A stretch of DNA of 32,943 nt from a virus. How positions within the stretch are numbered: the first letter of the stretch is position 1; each line of letters begins with the position of its first letter. The notes under the pieces are model-generated. The model was not told the origin of the DNA. It searched no databases and was given only the letters and a program-made list of their open reading frames with translations. The stretch is taken from positions 1 to 32,943 of the IMG/VR virus record IMGVR_UViG_3300032240_001718. One strand, given 5' to 3'. This document shows, one piece after another, positions 16,101 through 23,618 of this stretch. Both the position numbers and the translations under genes were made by a program.

Positions 16101-17452
16101 GCGGAAGCATTACAGGAAGTGGTACAACAAATTACATTACAAAATGGACAAGTACATCCGCAATTGGCAATTCAATAATTTTTGACAATGGAACAAAAGT
16201 TGGTATTGGAACAGTATCACCGGGTGAAAAATTGGATATTTATAGCGGTGCAAGTACAGCGGCATTTATCAATTTAATTGGTAATGGAAATACAGCAGGA
16301 ACATCAAATGTTGTAATTGGACAAAATTCTGATGATGGTGCATATTTTTGGAATAGAAAAGCATCATTTATGTCTTTTGGAACAAGTAATACTGAAAGAA
16401 TGCGTATTGATTCTAATGGTAATGTTGGTATTGGAACTTCATCTCCACAAGCAAGATTAGATGTTAGTGGCAATGATGTTAATCGAAGTGGCTTAGTAGT
16501 TTATAATGCAAATACTGCAAACGGAGATAAACAAATTCAAATATTTGTAGGCGGTCAAACTGCTTATGGAGTTTCTGCTTGGCAAAATAGTGGTGTTATT
16601 GAATCAGTTGCAGGATTAAATAGCAATTTTGTTTTAAGTAATTATCAAACAGGAGCAATTATTTTCCAAAATTCGGGAAGAATTGAAAGAATGCGAATCA
16701 CATCAGGTGGAATTGTTTGTGTTGCAGGTGCATATAATAGCTATTCGGCTGATTATAAAATTCAATTAGGAACTGAAAGTGGTAATAATGGTTTAATTAT
16801 TCGTTCGGGAAGTTCATCAATTGGTAAATTATCATTTGATTGTGGCACAAATGGTGATGGTGTTGGGAAAATTTGGTATAATTTTTCTGATAATTCAATG
16901 CAATTTTATACATCAACAAATGGAACAAATTCATTTGAAAGAATGAGAATTAATAATTATGGAGATGTGGGAATTGGAACAAGTTCACCTGCAACAAGAT
17001 TACATTTAAATTCGAGTGCAGATACGGTAATTAGACTAACAAGTTCATCAGGCGCTTATTCATCAGGTATTCAAATGTATGCAGCAGGAGCAGGAGCAGG
17101 ATTTTTATATTCAAATCAATCTATTTATGTAACTGCAAATGCAAATGGAGTTTATTTACCAACAAACGGTACATCATGGGTTGCAAATTCGGATATTAAT
17201 TTAAAGAATATTGAAAGCTATATTGAAAATGCTATTGATTCAATTATGGAATTATCAGCAATTAAATTCAATTGGAAAGCAGATGAAGTTAAAACAACAA
17301 ATATAGGTTTGATTGCACAAGAGGTACAAAAAGTTTATCCGGAATTGATTAATAAAAATAGAGATGGTTATTTAGGTGTGAGATACACTGAATTGATTCC
17401 TATTTTAGTTAAAGCAATTCAAGAATTAAATGCAAAAATAGAAGCAAAATAA
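13106..17452 (+). CDS. Tail fibre with C-terminal peptidase S74 chaperone (1448 aa)
   Basis: The largest gene encodes a Gly/Thr/Ser-rich fibre. The N terminus (MATLTGNLVADTYKALLKM) probably docks to the tail. VPYTGATQNLNLG near 142-154, and repeats such as KSGGTSAQYLMADGS and SADRSW, are typical of Bacteroidota phage fibres. Five GIGTxxPxxxLxx repeat motifs occur near residues 453, 934, 1031, 1106 and 1287. The end is a peptidase S74 intramolecular chaperone, with the cleavage-site S1362-D1363 in NSDINLK and the GLIAQEVQKVYPELI signature, finishing in a coiled coil. It trimerises the fibre and is then cut off. From about 16260 the codon choice changes to more AGA, TCT, ACT and GGA, suggesting a transferred tip. 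A purine-rich AAAAAAGGA precedes the start. Confidence 0.92.
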   Translation: MATLTGNLVADTYKALLKMIDNDILTAAEKQISDGLGGGTNVFIDQNGFLRANKYKVTGATSSQFLKGDGSLDSTAYLPVGTSTTNIPEGTNLYFTTNRVLNTLLTGFSPVSGTVTASDSILTAINKIWWNIVNGGGGGGGYVPYTGATQNLNLGTYGLISDYVQFNTSNSSIPTTAGTMSWNDTDGTADLKLKGGNVTLQIGQEEVMRVVNKTGASLAEADFRAVRIRSVSEGGAQGQRLAVVLAQGDSDPHSATSIGLVTETIANNQEGFITTSGEVREINTTGAKSYGGSETWVDGDVLYLSPTHAGYLTKVKPQAPQHTIIIGWVVYAHAIHGKIYVKVDNGYELDELHNVKITDPQTLDVLIYDDAITGPVWINRNIYTSIGATDVGKGFLSIPNSGSLIPAPTKARWTRINVDNTVDAIEALDMGFIPYFRDTELFAKSPIYTTGAIVGIGTTSPTALLHLKGTTAYTELKLDNNSPTGGGMFIALQNANQVALFGADAYYQTNTSIDAAIVAKKTGGGIQFYTNGSTSEKMGINSDGNVFIGQTPTWTTSATNLIVRGKTGAGHIGVMHYDMSINGIFNTFNSLVQIGSTTFHSLAFIVDSVERGRINSSGRFLWNTSTDNGVDNVQVNGSLIATSLKKSGGTSAQYLMADGSVSTGPSLAGYVPTSRTLTINGTGYDLSADRSWNVGTVTSVSATVPTGFSISGSPITTSGTLAITFATGYALPTTAKQTQWDSAYTWVSGFPSQTGNSGKFLTTDGTNISWSNVVLGVTSFNTRTGAISLLSADVTGALGFTPVPTTRSLSINGTAYDLSADRAWTISAGSNARNVSTFTATSGQTTFTISGGYTANLVDVYVNGTRLNANDYVATSGTNVVLNVGVVLNDIVEIVNYIASASASISGSGSSGYITKWIGTSVVNNSLLYDDGTNIGIGTITPTAKLHIVGTALVSSSLTANSFVKSGGTSAQILMADGSVITAGTNITISGGTISASGGGSITGSGTTNYITKWTSTSAIGNSIIFDNGTKVGIGTVSPGEKLDIYSGASTAAFINLIGNGNTAGTSNVVIGQNSDDGAYFWNRKASFMSFGTSNTERMRIDSNGNVGIGTSSPQARLDVSGNDVNRSGLVVYNANTANGDKQIQIFVGGQTAYGVSAWQNSGVIESVAGLNSNFVLSNYQTGAIIFQNSGRIERMRITSGGIVCVAGAYNSYSADYKIQLGTESGNNGLIIRSGSSSIGKLSFDCGTNGDGVGKIWYNFSDNSMQFYTSTNGTNSFERMRINNYGDVGIGTSSPATRLHLNSSADTVIRLTSSSGAYSSGIQMYAAGAGAGFLYSNQSIYVTANANGVYLPTNGTSWVANSDINLKNIESYIENAIDSIMELSAIKFNWKADEVKTTNIGLIAQEVQKVYPELINKNRDGYLGVRYTELIPILVKAIQELNAKIEAK

Positions 17453-17715
17453 GATGTCAAAGAATACTGATTTATCGGAATTAATCAATTACCTGAAAGG
17501 AAAAACCACAGGTCAATTAGTTGCGCCATATTACACATCAGCAACATCATTCACAGGAACGATTGCCGGATATTTGGGTTTTGATTCAAACGGTAATATT
17601 TTAAGCATTGCAAGTGGTTCACAATGGTTAACAAATGGTGCTAACATTTATTTCAGCACAGGAAATGTTGGTATTGGTACATCAACACCGGCATACAAAT
17701 TGGATGTTGTTGGTG
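14457..17715. repeat. Dispersed GIGT-type fibre repeats spanning both fibre genes
   Basis: Six copies of a ~50-base unit encoding V/I-GIGT-xxP-xxx-L-D/H-V/I begin near 14457, 15904, 16195, 16420, 16963 and 17665. The last lies in the second fibre gene. Each is usually preceded by a GSG..NYITKW...NS...DDGT block. They mark repeated beta-structured units and likely recombination points. Confidence 0.75.
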
Positions 17716-18962
17716 ATATTAATATTACAGGATCATTCCGTGTAAATGGAACACCAATTGGAACAGGTGGTGGTGGTGTTTCAGGATCAGGCACAATCAA
17801 TTATTTGGCAAAATGGTCATCATCAACAGGGATCACAAATTCACAGATTTTTGATGATGGTACAAAATTAGGCTTTAAAACTAATTCACCATTTTACGGA
17901 TTTGATTATCAATTAAATACAGGAATTCGTTTAGGTTATTTTATCGGTTCTATTGATGGAACAGATAATGCACCGGCATTTATTGCACATAATGGTTCAG
18001 GTATTACATCAACAATTCCATTAGGATATTCAGCATCAAAATTTGTATGGTACATTGCAACAGAGGAAGCATTTCGTTTGACAGCATCGCGACAATTATT
18101 GATTGGAACATCATCAGGTGTTTCAGGTGGTGGTATTTTGCAAGTTGCAGGAGATGTAAATATCACAGGATCATTTAAAGTAAATGGAACAGCAATTGGT
18201 GGTGGAGGCGGTAATATTTCCGGATCAGGTACATCAGGATATTTTAGCAAATTTGATTCATCAAATTATATTGTAAATGCCGCATTATGGGATGGAGGTA
18301 ATTGGAATGTTTGGCTAAATGCAACAGGATATACATTGGTTGGCGCACCATCAAAAGGATACCATGTTTATGATACAACATCAGCAGGTATTACATTTAA
18401 AACAAATACATCAAATTACGGTGCATATGTGAAAAGAACGCAGAACAATCAAACGATGGACATTTATAATGATGTTTATGTCAATATTGGTGCCAATGTT
18501 AATTCAAATGCTGTTTTTATAACATCAATAGGTGTTTCATTTGGATCAACAACATTAGATTCAGGATATGGTTTCCAAATGTTAAATAATATCAATCAGA
18601 AAGCAAAAGCATATGCATGGGATACATATTCAGATGCTCGAATCAAAAAGGATGTTGTCGATCTAAATTATGGATTAAATGAGGTGATGAAATTACGGCC
18701 GGTTCGTTATAATCAATACAATTCATTAATTACAAATGATCAAATTTTGTTAACTGATTCATATAAACAAACAATCGGATTTATTGCACAGGATGTGCAT
18801 GAAATAATAAATGAAGCGGTTACAAAAGGATCACAATCTGAATTGTGGGGAATGGATTATAATAAATTGGTTCCTGTATTAGTCAAGTCAATTCAGGATC
18901 AACAAGGAGAAATTGAAACATTAAAAAAACAAATTGCAATTTTGCGCAATGATTTGTGCTAA
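17454..18962 (+). CDS. Second tail fibre with peptidase S74 chaperone (502 aa)
   Basis: The gene starts one base after the first fibre's stop. It encodes a shorter fibre with the same building blocks: one GIGTSTPAYKLDVVG repeat near residue 71, GSGTINYLAKW and GSGTSGYFSKF blocks, two near-identical FKVNGT/FRVNGT..IGGGGG linkers, and a C-terminal S74 chaperone with S393-D394 in YSDARIKKD and QTIGFIAQDVHEI. The chaperone is diverged from that of the first fibre and contains a longer insert (NQYNSLITNDQIL). Two separately folded S74 fibres suggest two receptor-binding proteins, or a fibre and its branch. It ends with a coiled coil. Confidence 0.92.
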   Translation: MSKNTDLSELINYLKGKTTGQLVAPYYTSATSFTGTIAGYLGFDSNGNILSIASGSQWLTNGANIYFSTGNVGIGTSTPAYKLDVVGDINITGSFRVNGTPIGTGGGGVSGSGTINYLAKWSSSTGITNSQIFDDGTKLGFKTNSPFYGFDYQLNTGIRLGYFIGSIDGTDNAPAFIAHNGSGITSTIPLGYSASKFVWYIATEEAFRLTASRQLLIGTSSGVSGGGILQVAGDVNITGSFKVNGTAIGGGGGNISGSGTSGYFSKFDSSNYIVNAALWDGGNWNVWLNATGYTLVGAPSKGYHVYDTTSAGITFKTNTSNYGAYVKRTQNNQTMDIYNDVYVNIGANVNSNAVFITSIGVSFGSTTLDSGYGFQMLNNINQKAKAYAWDTYSDARIKKDVVDLNYGLNEVMKLRPVRYNQYNSLITNDQILLTDSYKQTIGFIAQDVHEIINEAVTKGSQSELWGMDYNKLVPVLVKSIQDQQGEIETLKKQIAILRNDLC

Positions 18963-18967
18963 ATTTG
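18960..18967 (+). promoter_or_regulatory. Possible promoter for tail genes
   Basis: TAAATTTG matches TAnnTTTG and overlaps the fibre stop codon. TTG at 18934-18936 lies 23 bases upstream as a possible -33 element. The next ATG is at 18991. Confidence 0.4.
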
Positions 18968-18990
18968 TATAAATCAAATCAATAAATACA

Positions 18991-19386
18991 ATGACTAAAA
19001 ATTATGCTGAATTGTTTGTGGTAGTAGGTGCATTAAATCATTTTGCACAAGGAGGTAAAACCAAAGGACAAAAAAAATTAATCAAGATCGCAGAGAGATT
19101 GAAGCCAATTTTGGATGAATACAACGAAAAGGCGGAGGAATTGCGATTGGATAATGCATCAGTTGACAAGGATGGTAATTTAATCCTAAATGAAAAGGGT
19201 GGTTATCAATTTACAAAAGAAGGTGCAAAAAAGTTGGCACAACAATCAAAAGAATTGAATTTATCATCATTTGATTATGATCCAATCAAAGTATTAAATC
19301 CGGAAGGATTGGAAATTTATGATTTTTTATCAGGATGGATTGAAGGAGTAGAATTTAAATTAAATATAGATGATGTCGAATTATAA
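18991..19386 (+). CDS. Hypothetical protein in tail region, 131 aa
   Basis: The 131-residue protein has a helical first half rich in Lys and Glu (KKLIKIAERLKPILDEYNEKAEELRLD), likely a coiled coil, then NASVDKDGNLILNEKGGYQFTKEGAKKL, and an acidic end. No signal or membrane segment. It lies between the fibres and the tail tube, with its end overlapping the next gene by 17 bases, so an assembly or structural accessory is plausible. Family not recognised. Confidence 0.78.
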   Translation: MTKNYAELFVVVGALNHFAQGGKTKGQKKLIKIAERLKPILDEYNEKAEELRLDNASVDKDGNLILNEKGGYQFTKEGAKKLAQQSKELNLSSFDYDPIKVLNPEGLEIYDFLSGWIEGVEFKLNIDDVEL

Positions 19387-19732
19387 AAATATCAATCCAA
19401 AAGATTGCAAATTTTCATGGGTGATTGTTCAATTAGATTCAGCGCCATCATATGAAGGATTGCAGGATTATGTTGTAAATGTACATTGGCGATATGGTGC
19501 GCAATTTGAATCATATTTTACAGACATGTACGGATCGCAATCATTTACAGAAGTTGCCGGCCCTGATTTTACACCATATGCTGATTTAACTGAAAATCAA
19601 GTAATTGGATGGTTGGAAAAATCTTTGGATGTGATTCAAATGCAGAATCAATTGGCAAATACAATTGAATCATTAGTTAATCCGCCAATTGTTGTATTAC
19701 CATTACCATGGGAATCTGAAAATCAAAAATAA
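19370..19732 (+). CDS. Conserved phage tail-region protein, 120 aa
   Basis: The product shows a pattern I know from many phages near fibre genes: a hydrophobic FSWVIVQLDSAPSYEGLQDYVVNVHWRYGA opening, an aromatic Y.GSQSF, FTPYADLTENQVIGWLEKSL, and a Pro-rich end LVNPPIVVLPLPW. These are usually annotated only as hypothetical. The start may be ATG 19370 or 19373. The stop is directly followed by the first tube-like gene, so a virion or assembly role is likely; exact role unknown. Confidence 0.78.
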   Translation: MMSNYKNINPKDCKFSWVIVQLDSAPSYEGLQDYVVNVHWRYGAQFESYFTDMYGSQSFTEVAGPDFTPYADLTENQVIGWLEKSLDVIQMQNQLANTIESLVNPPIVVLPLPWESENQK

Positions 19733-20179
19733 ATGATTTTTAACGGAACAAACATCATTGTTTATGATAATGATATTGCCATTGGCCATTCGACAAATGC
19801 ATCATTGCAAATGTCAATGGATGTGGCTGAATGTTCTAACAAAAATTCCGGTGGTTGGTACGAAGGTATTGCAGGCAAAAGAACGGCCAAAATTCGATTG
19901 GAAGGATTAGTTGATTATTCAGATCAATTTAATTATAAGGAATTGGTAAATCTATTGATCACAAAGAAATACACAAAATTTGTGTTTCAGGGTGCATCAA
20001 TGTTTTATTTTGGCGGTGGATATGTCACAGATGTTGAACAGGTTGCAGAGGCCGAAAAAACTGTTTCATATGGTGTTGATATGGTGATTGATGGCCGTGT
20101 TTATTTTGAACCACGGTTGCCATGGAATTTGGTTTTCACTAATTGGGAAAATGTAAATATCAATTGGCAAAATGTGTAA
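19733..20179 (+). CDS. Tail tube-like protein, paralog of the next gene (148 aa)
   Basis: This protein aligns along most of its length with the product of 20233-20643. Shared positions include FNGTN near the start, the GH.T......S.D.A......GW block and the GLVDYSD motif, a TP901-1-type major tail protein signature. It differs by a 20-residue C-terminal extension rich in Trp and Asn (LVFTNWENVNINWQNV). It could be a minor tube subunit at one end of the tail, or a decorated version. It has no own promoter, unlike its partner, suggesting lower expression. Confidence 0.8.
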   Translation: MIFNGTNIIVYDNDIAIGHSTNASLQMSMDVAECSNKNSGGWYEGIAGKRTAKIRLEGLVDYSDQFNYKELVNLLITKKYTKFVFQGASMFYFGGGYVTDVEQVAEAEKTVSYGVDMVIDGRVYFEPRLPWNLVFTNWENVNINWQNV

Positions 20180-20189
20180 TCATTTTATT

Positions 20190-20197
20190 TATATTTG
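20190..20197 (+). promoter_or_regulatory. Probable promoter for major tail tube gene
   Basis: TATATTTG matches TAnnTTTG fully; TTG at 20164-20166 lies 23 bases upstream. The gap to ATG 20233 contains an AAAGGGAATAAAA stretch usable as a ribosome binding site. Confidence 0.58.
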
Positions 20198-20232
20198 TCA
20201 AAAATAAAAGGGAATAAAATTTAACAAATAAT

Positions 20233-20643
20233 ATGGCAACATCGGGAGTATTTAACGGAACCAATCTATTGTTGAAAGTAGAAGGAACAGTAGTAGGTCA
20301 CACAACATCATGTACATTATCGGTTTCAAACGATATGGCTGATGCAACAACAAAGGATTCAAATGGATGGTCTGAATCATTAGCAGCATTGAAATCAGGT
20401 GAAATTTCATTTGATGGTTTAGTTGATTATTCAGATGCAAACAACGCGGAACAATTATTGGATTTATTGATTGCGCGCACACAAATAACATGTGTATTTG
20501 GTACAGCAACAACAGGTGATTCAGTTTATACAGCAGAAGGTTTTATTGCATCATTAGAGCAAACAGCCGAAATGGAAGCAGCCGTAACATTCAGCGGTAC
20601 AATTACATTAACAGGTGCCATTACAAAATCGGTTAATTCATAA
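20233..20643 (+). CDS. Major tail tube protein (TP901-1-like)
   Basis: The 136-residue beta-rich protein has the TP901-1 major tail family pattern: FNGTNLLLKVEGTVVGHTTSCTLSVSNDMADATTKDSNGW near the start, GEISFDGLVDYSD in the middle, and VTFSGTITLTGAITKS at the end. It would stack in hexameric rings around the tape measure. It has its own promoter-like box upstream and a terminator downstream, consistent with needing many copies. Codon use is strongly biased like the capsid gene. The upstream gene is its paralog. Confidence 0.88.
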   Translation: MATSGVFNGTNLLLKVEGTVVGHTTSCTLSVSNDMADATTKDSNGWSESLAALKSGEISFDGLVDYSDANNAEQLLDLLIARTQITCVFGTATTGDSVYTAEGFIASLEQTAEMEAAVTFSGTITLTGAITKSVNS

Positions 20644-20659
20644 TAACTGATTTACAATA

Positions 20660-20697
20660 AAAAAATCCCTACATCATTAATTTGGTGTAGGGTTTAA
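20660..20697 (+). terminator. Terminator after tail tube gene (possibly two-way)
   Basis: A 9-bp stem (20667-20675 with 20684-20692, one G-U pair) is flanked by an A7 run upstream and only TTTAAAA downstream. The T-tract is better on the - strand, so it may act in both directions. Confidence 0.68.
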
Positions 20698-20722
20698 AAG
20701 TTTAAATCTAATCATAAATAAA

Positions 20723-21115
20723 ATGCAAGTGAACAACAAACGCGGTTATTGCCAATTGGAAATTGGTGGTAAAAATCGAACATTACATTTTTCAATGAAT
20801 TTTTGGGCGGCATTTGAAAGTGCAGCAGGATTTTCAATTTCAGAAATTGATAAAGTTTTAGGAACAGGTTTATCATTAACCACATTACGAGCCATGATTT
20901 ATGCAGGGATTTTGGCATATGATCAGGAAAATAAACAGGTAATTGATTACGATCAATTTGATGTTGGTGTATGGATGGATGATGTTAATAATGAATCAAT
21001 TGAAATGATTGTAAATACATTATTGGAATCACGCATTTTAGGAAATGATCTGAATGCCGGTGTACGCAGAAATGTTGAAAAATCGACAAAAAACCCAAAG
21101 CCGAAAAACCCCTAA
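20723..21115 (+). CDS. Tail assembly chaperone, gpG-like (upstream frame)
   Basis: The 130-residue acidic, helical protein sits between tail tube and tape measure, where lambda-like phages encode gpG. It opens with a short beta part (RGYCQLEIGGKNRTLHFSMNFWAAFE), then helices including SISEIDKVLGTGLSLTTLRAMIYAGILAYD. Near its end there is a slippery A AAA AAC at 21088-21094, and the -1 frame is open from 21079 through 21429. A share of ribosomes would therefore make a longer G-GT fusion of about 235 residues. Both proteins coat the tape measure during tail assembly. Confidence 0.82.
   Translation: MQVNNKRGYCQLEIGGKNRTLHFSMNFWAAFESAAGFSISEIDKVLGTGLSLTTLRAMIYAGILAYDQENKQVIDYDQFDVGVWMDDVNNESIEMIVNTLLESRILGNDLNAGVRRNVEKSTKNPKPKNP
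21088..21094 (+). promoter_or_regulatory. Programmed -1 ribosomal frameshift site (A AAA AAC)
   Basis: In the upstream frame the codons read ACA AAA AAC, giving the classic X XXY YYZ heptamer. Slipping back one base continues as CCC AAA GCC GAA AAA CCC CTA ACA TGG into the GT frame, which has no stop until 21427-21429. A second, weaker G AAA AAC lies at 21103-21109. Confidence 0.78.
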
Positions 21116-21126
21116 CATGGAATTCA

Positions 21127-21429
21127 ATGCTTGATTTTTATATCGGGCAAGTTGGAATTTCGCCGGATCAGTTTTGGATTAATACATGGAAGGAAAACGC
21201 ATTGTTAGGGGAATCATGGAGTGTAAACATAAATTTGCATTGGGAAATGCATAGATATGTTTCAACAATGATTGTGAACAGCCAAGCCAAAAAACGATCA
21301 CAATTGATCACACCTGATAAATTATTTCCGTTGCCACAGGATGTGTTTTTGGATAAAGGATCACCAAAGTCAACACCGGAACAATTACAGGCATTTTTAA
21401 AACAAATTGAAAAAAGCCAATCCAAATAA
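21127..21429 (+). CDS. Tail assembly chaperone, GT extension (made by -1 frameshift)
   Basis: This frame lies -1 to the gpG-like gene and is open upstream to 21079. The true product is most likely the fusion made by slipping at 21088-21094, with junction residues PKAEKPLTWNSMLDFYIGQVGISPDQFW. That segment fits the usual start of the T domain (a hydrophobic helix, G..g.sp.eFw..T..E). ATG 21127 alone would give 100 residues and lacks a good ribosome binding site. Its last codons form the left arm of a terminator. It would bind the tape measure and recruit tube subunits. Confidence 0.8.
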   Translation: MLDFYIGQVGISPDQFWINTWKENALLGESWSVNINLHWEMHRYVSTMIVNSQAKKRSQLITPDKLFPLPQDVFLDKGSPKSTPEQLQAFLKQIEKSQSK

Positions 21430-21447
21430 TGGGTTGGTTTTTTCTTT
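21414..21447 (+). terminator. Intrinsic terminator overlapping the GT stop codon
   Basis: CCAATCC (21417-21423) pairs with GGGTTGG (21431-21437, one G-U) around the loop AAATAAT, which contains the TAA stop. TTTTTTCTTT follows. Confidence 0.75.
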
Positions 21448-21454
21448 AATTTTG
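21447..21454 (+). promoter_or_regulatory. Possible -7 box before tape measure gene
   Basis: TAATTTTG matches TAnnTTTG directly after the terminator, but only four bases before ATG 21459. A transcript from it would be leaderless or start inside the gene, and no -33 element is clear. Confidence 0.3.
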
Positions 21455-21458
21455 AATC

Positions 21459-23615
21459 ATGGCAGAAAGAGAATTACGAATAAATATCAATGGCGATTCC
21501 AAAGGATTGGATTTGGCATTATCTGATGCACAACGAAAATTGGTTGCATTTAGTGGTAAAATGAAAGACATTGGTAAAACATTGTCATTTTCATTAACGG
21601 CACCATTGGCTGTTGCAGGAACAGCAGCTATAAAATTTGCATCTGATTTAAATGAATCTTTGAATAAAGTTGATGTAGCATTTAAACAATCATCATCTGA
21701 TATTCGTGCCTTTGCTAAAACATCAATGTCAGCATTTGGTATTGCAGAAGGATCAGCATTAGATATGTCAGCCAATTTTGGTGATATGGCTACATCAATG
21801 GGATTAACAACAGCACAATCTGCAATGATGTCAAAATCATTAGTAGGATTAGCCGGCGATCTTGCATCATTTAAAAATATTTCAGTTGATGTTGCAAATA
21901 CAGCATTAACAGGAATTTTTACAGGAGAAACAGAATCATTAAAAAGATTGGGAATTGTCATGACAGAACAAAATGTTCAGTTATGGGCAATGAAAAATGG
22001 CATTAAAAAGACATTCGAAGAAATGTCACAGGCAGAGAAAACAGTCACGCGTTATCAATATGTCATGGCAATGACTACCAATGCACAAGGTGATTTTATT
22101 CGAACACAAGGAGGTGCAGCCAATCAAATGCGAATGTTTCAAGAGGGATTAAAGCAATTAGGCGCACAATTTGGATCAATAGTTTTACCGGCCGTTACAA
22201 AAGTCATTACAGCATTAAATGGTTTCATTAAATATTTAGGTGAAGCAGATTCAGGTACTAAAACTTTAATTTTAGCGTTAGGAGGAATTGCAGCGGTAAC
22301 AGGGCCATTGTTATACATTGCAGGTTCAGTAATTCCTAAAATGGTTACAGGATTTAATTTATTGACAGCAGCAATAACGCGATTTAATTTAACTGTTGGA
22401 AGTGGTTCAGCAATTGCTGTATTGGCATCAATGTTAGGATATGCAACAAAATCGGCTTATGATTATTCAAAAGCACAAATTGATTTAGTTAAAAACAACA
22501 AAAATGTTGTTGCAACTGAAACAGATTCAGCAGATTCAATTTTTGCAAAAAATAAAGCTATTTATGAACAAATTTCGGCAATTGATAAACAAATAAGCCA
22601 ATCAAAAGGAATTAAACCCGGACAATTTGGTCAGGCAGTTGTTGTTGATGAAAAATCATTAATAAAATCAAAAAATGCTTTAATTAATACATTACAAGCC
22701 AACAGATCAATGTTGGATCAATTAAAAAATCAAAATCAAAATGGTGTTGCTGATGGTGCATTGGATTCTGTTATTGGCGGAATGGGTACAGCAAAAGCAA
22801 CAAAGGATACAACATTAGAGATTAAAAAAGAATTATTATCATTGGCTGATGATGTACAAAGTCACCGTGATAAAACATTGGAATTACACAAAGAATTATT
22901 GGCATTACGTGGTTTGGCACCACAAAATAATTTAAAAATGCCTGATTTTGCAGGAACAAAAATTGATACAGGTGCAATTTTAACACCATTTCAACTGATG
23001 GATCAACAAATTGCATTATCAACAAAAACACAATTGGAAAATTTATCGTTATTATCAATTGAATACGATAAAATAATGACACAAGGTCAAGCAATGGCGG
23101 ATGGTGTTGCATCTGCATTTGGTGTTTTAGGTGATTCAATAATGCAATCATTTGGTAATGCTACAAATGGATTACAGGGATTTTTGCAAGGAATGGCGCG
23201 AACTGTAATTCAATTAGGTCAAATTATTTTGAAGGAAATAATTATGAATCAGGCACGATCAACAGCAAATGCAATTGCAGGTGCTACGGAAGCAGGAGCA
23301 GCGACAGGGCCGGCATCAATATTTACAACACCGGCATTTATTGCAACAGCGGTTGGTGGTGTATTATCAGCATTTGCAGCGATTCCAAAATTTGCATCAG
23401 GTGGTATTGTATCAGGGCCAACAATGGGTTTAATGGGTGAATATCCGGGTGCAAAATCAAATCCGGAAGTAATTGCACCATTGAGCAAATTGCAGGGCAT
23501 GATGGACACAGGATCAGGTGGAAATATGAATTTGAGTGGTGAATTTGTTGTGAGAGGTCAGGATTTAGTATTGGCATTACAACGCGCAGAGAAACAAAAA
23601 TCAAGAATTGGATAA
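21459..23615 (+). CDS. Tail tape measure protein
   Basis: The 718-residue protein is helical, with a tape measure-type N terminus (RININGDSKGLDLALSDAQRKL... then SLTAPLAVAGTAAIKFASDLNESLNKVDVAF). The conserved middle part has GSALDMSANFGDMATSMGL and LTGIFTGETESLKRLGIVMTEQN. A hydrophobic stretch lies near residues 265-300 (LILALGGIAAVTGPLLYIAG), and the end has the frequent FASGGIVSGPTMGLMGEYPG....EVIAPL motif. At about 0.15 nm per residue, the length predicts a tail near 105-110 nm, i.e. a siphovirus. The gene follows the frameshifted chaperones, as expected. Confidence 0.93.
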   Translation: MAERELRININGDSKGLDLALSDAQRKLVAFSGKMKDIGKTLSFSLTAPLAVAGTAAIKFASDLNESLNKVDVAFKQSSSDIRAFAKTSMSAFGIAEGSALDMSANFGDMATSMGLTTAQSAMMSKSLVGLAGDLASFKNISVDVANTALTGIFTGETESLKRLGIVMTEQNVQLWAMKNGIKKTFEEMSQAEKTVTRYQYVMAMTTNAQGDFIRTQGGAANQMRMFQEGLKQLGAQFGSIVLPAVTKVITALNGFIKYLGEADSGTKTLILALGGIAAVTGPLLYIAGSVIPKMVTGFNLLTAAITRFNLTVGSGSAIAVLASMLGYATKSAYDYSKAQIDLVKNNKNVVATETDSADSIFAKNKAIYEQISAIDKQISQSKGIKPGQFGQAVVVDEKSLIKSKNALINTLQANRSMLDQLKNQNQNGVADGALDSVIGGMGTAKATKDTTLEIKKELLSLADDVQSHRDKTLELHKELLALRGLAPQNNLKMPDFAGTKIDTGAILTPFQLMDQQIALSTKTQLENLSLLSIEYDKIMTQGQAMADGVASAFGVLGDSIMQSFGNATNGLQGFLQGMARTVIQLGQIILKEIIMNQARSTANAIAGATEAGAATGPASIFTTPAFIATAVGGVLSAFAAIPKFASGGIVSGPTMGLMGEYPGAKSNPEVIAPLSKLQGMMDTGSGGNMNLSGEFVVRGQDLVLALQRAEKQKSRIG

Positions 23616-23618
23616 TTT

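Noticed and set aside
15361-18250. Long reading frames on the - strand opposite the fibre genes and elsewhere
   Set aside because: They lie opposite clear + strand genes, have low-complexity proline/alanine or hydrophobic content caused by the complement of repeat codons, and have no start context or neighbours on that strand.
21103-21109. Second slippery sequence G AAA AAC as the main frameshift site
   Set aside because: The first base breaks the X XXY pairing rule; the A AAA AAC at 21088 is in phase and fits better.
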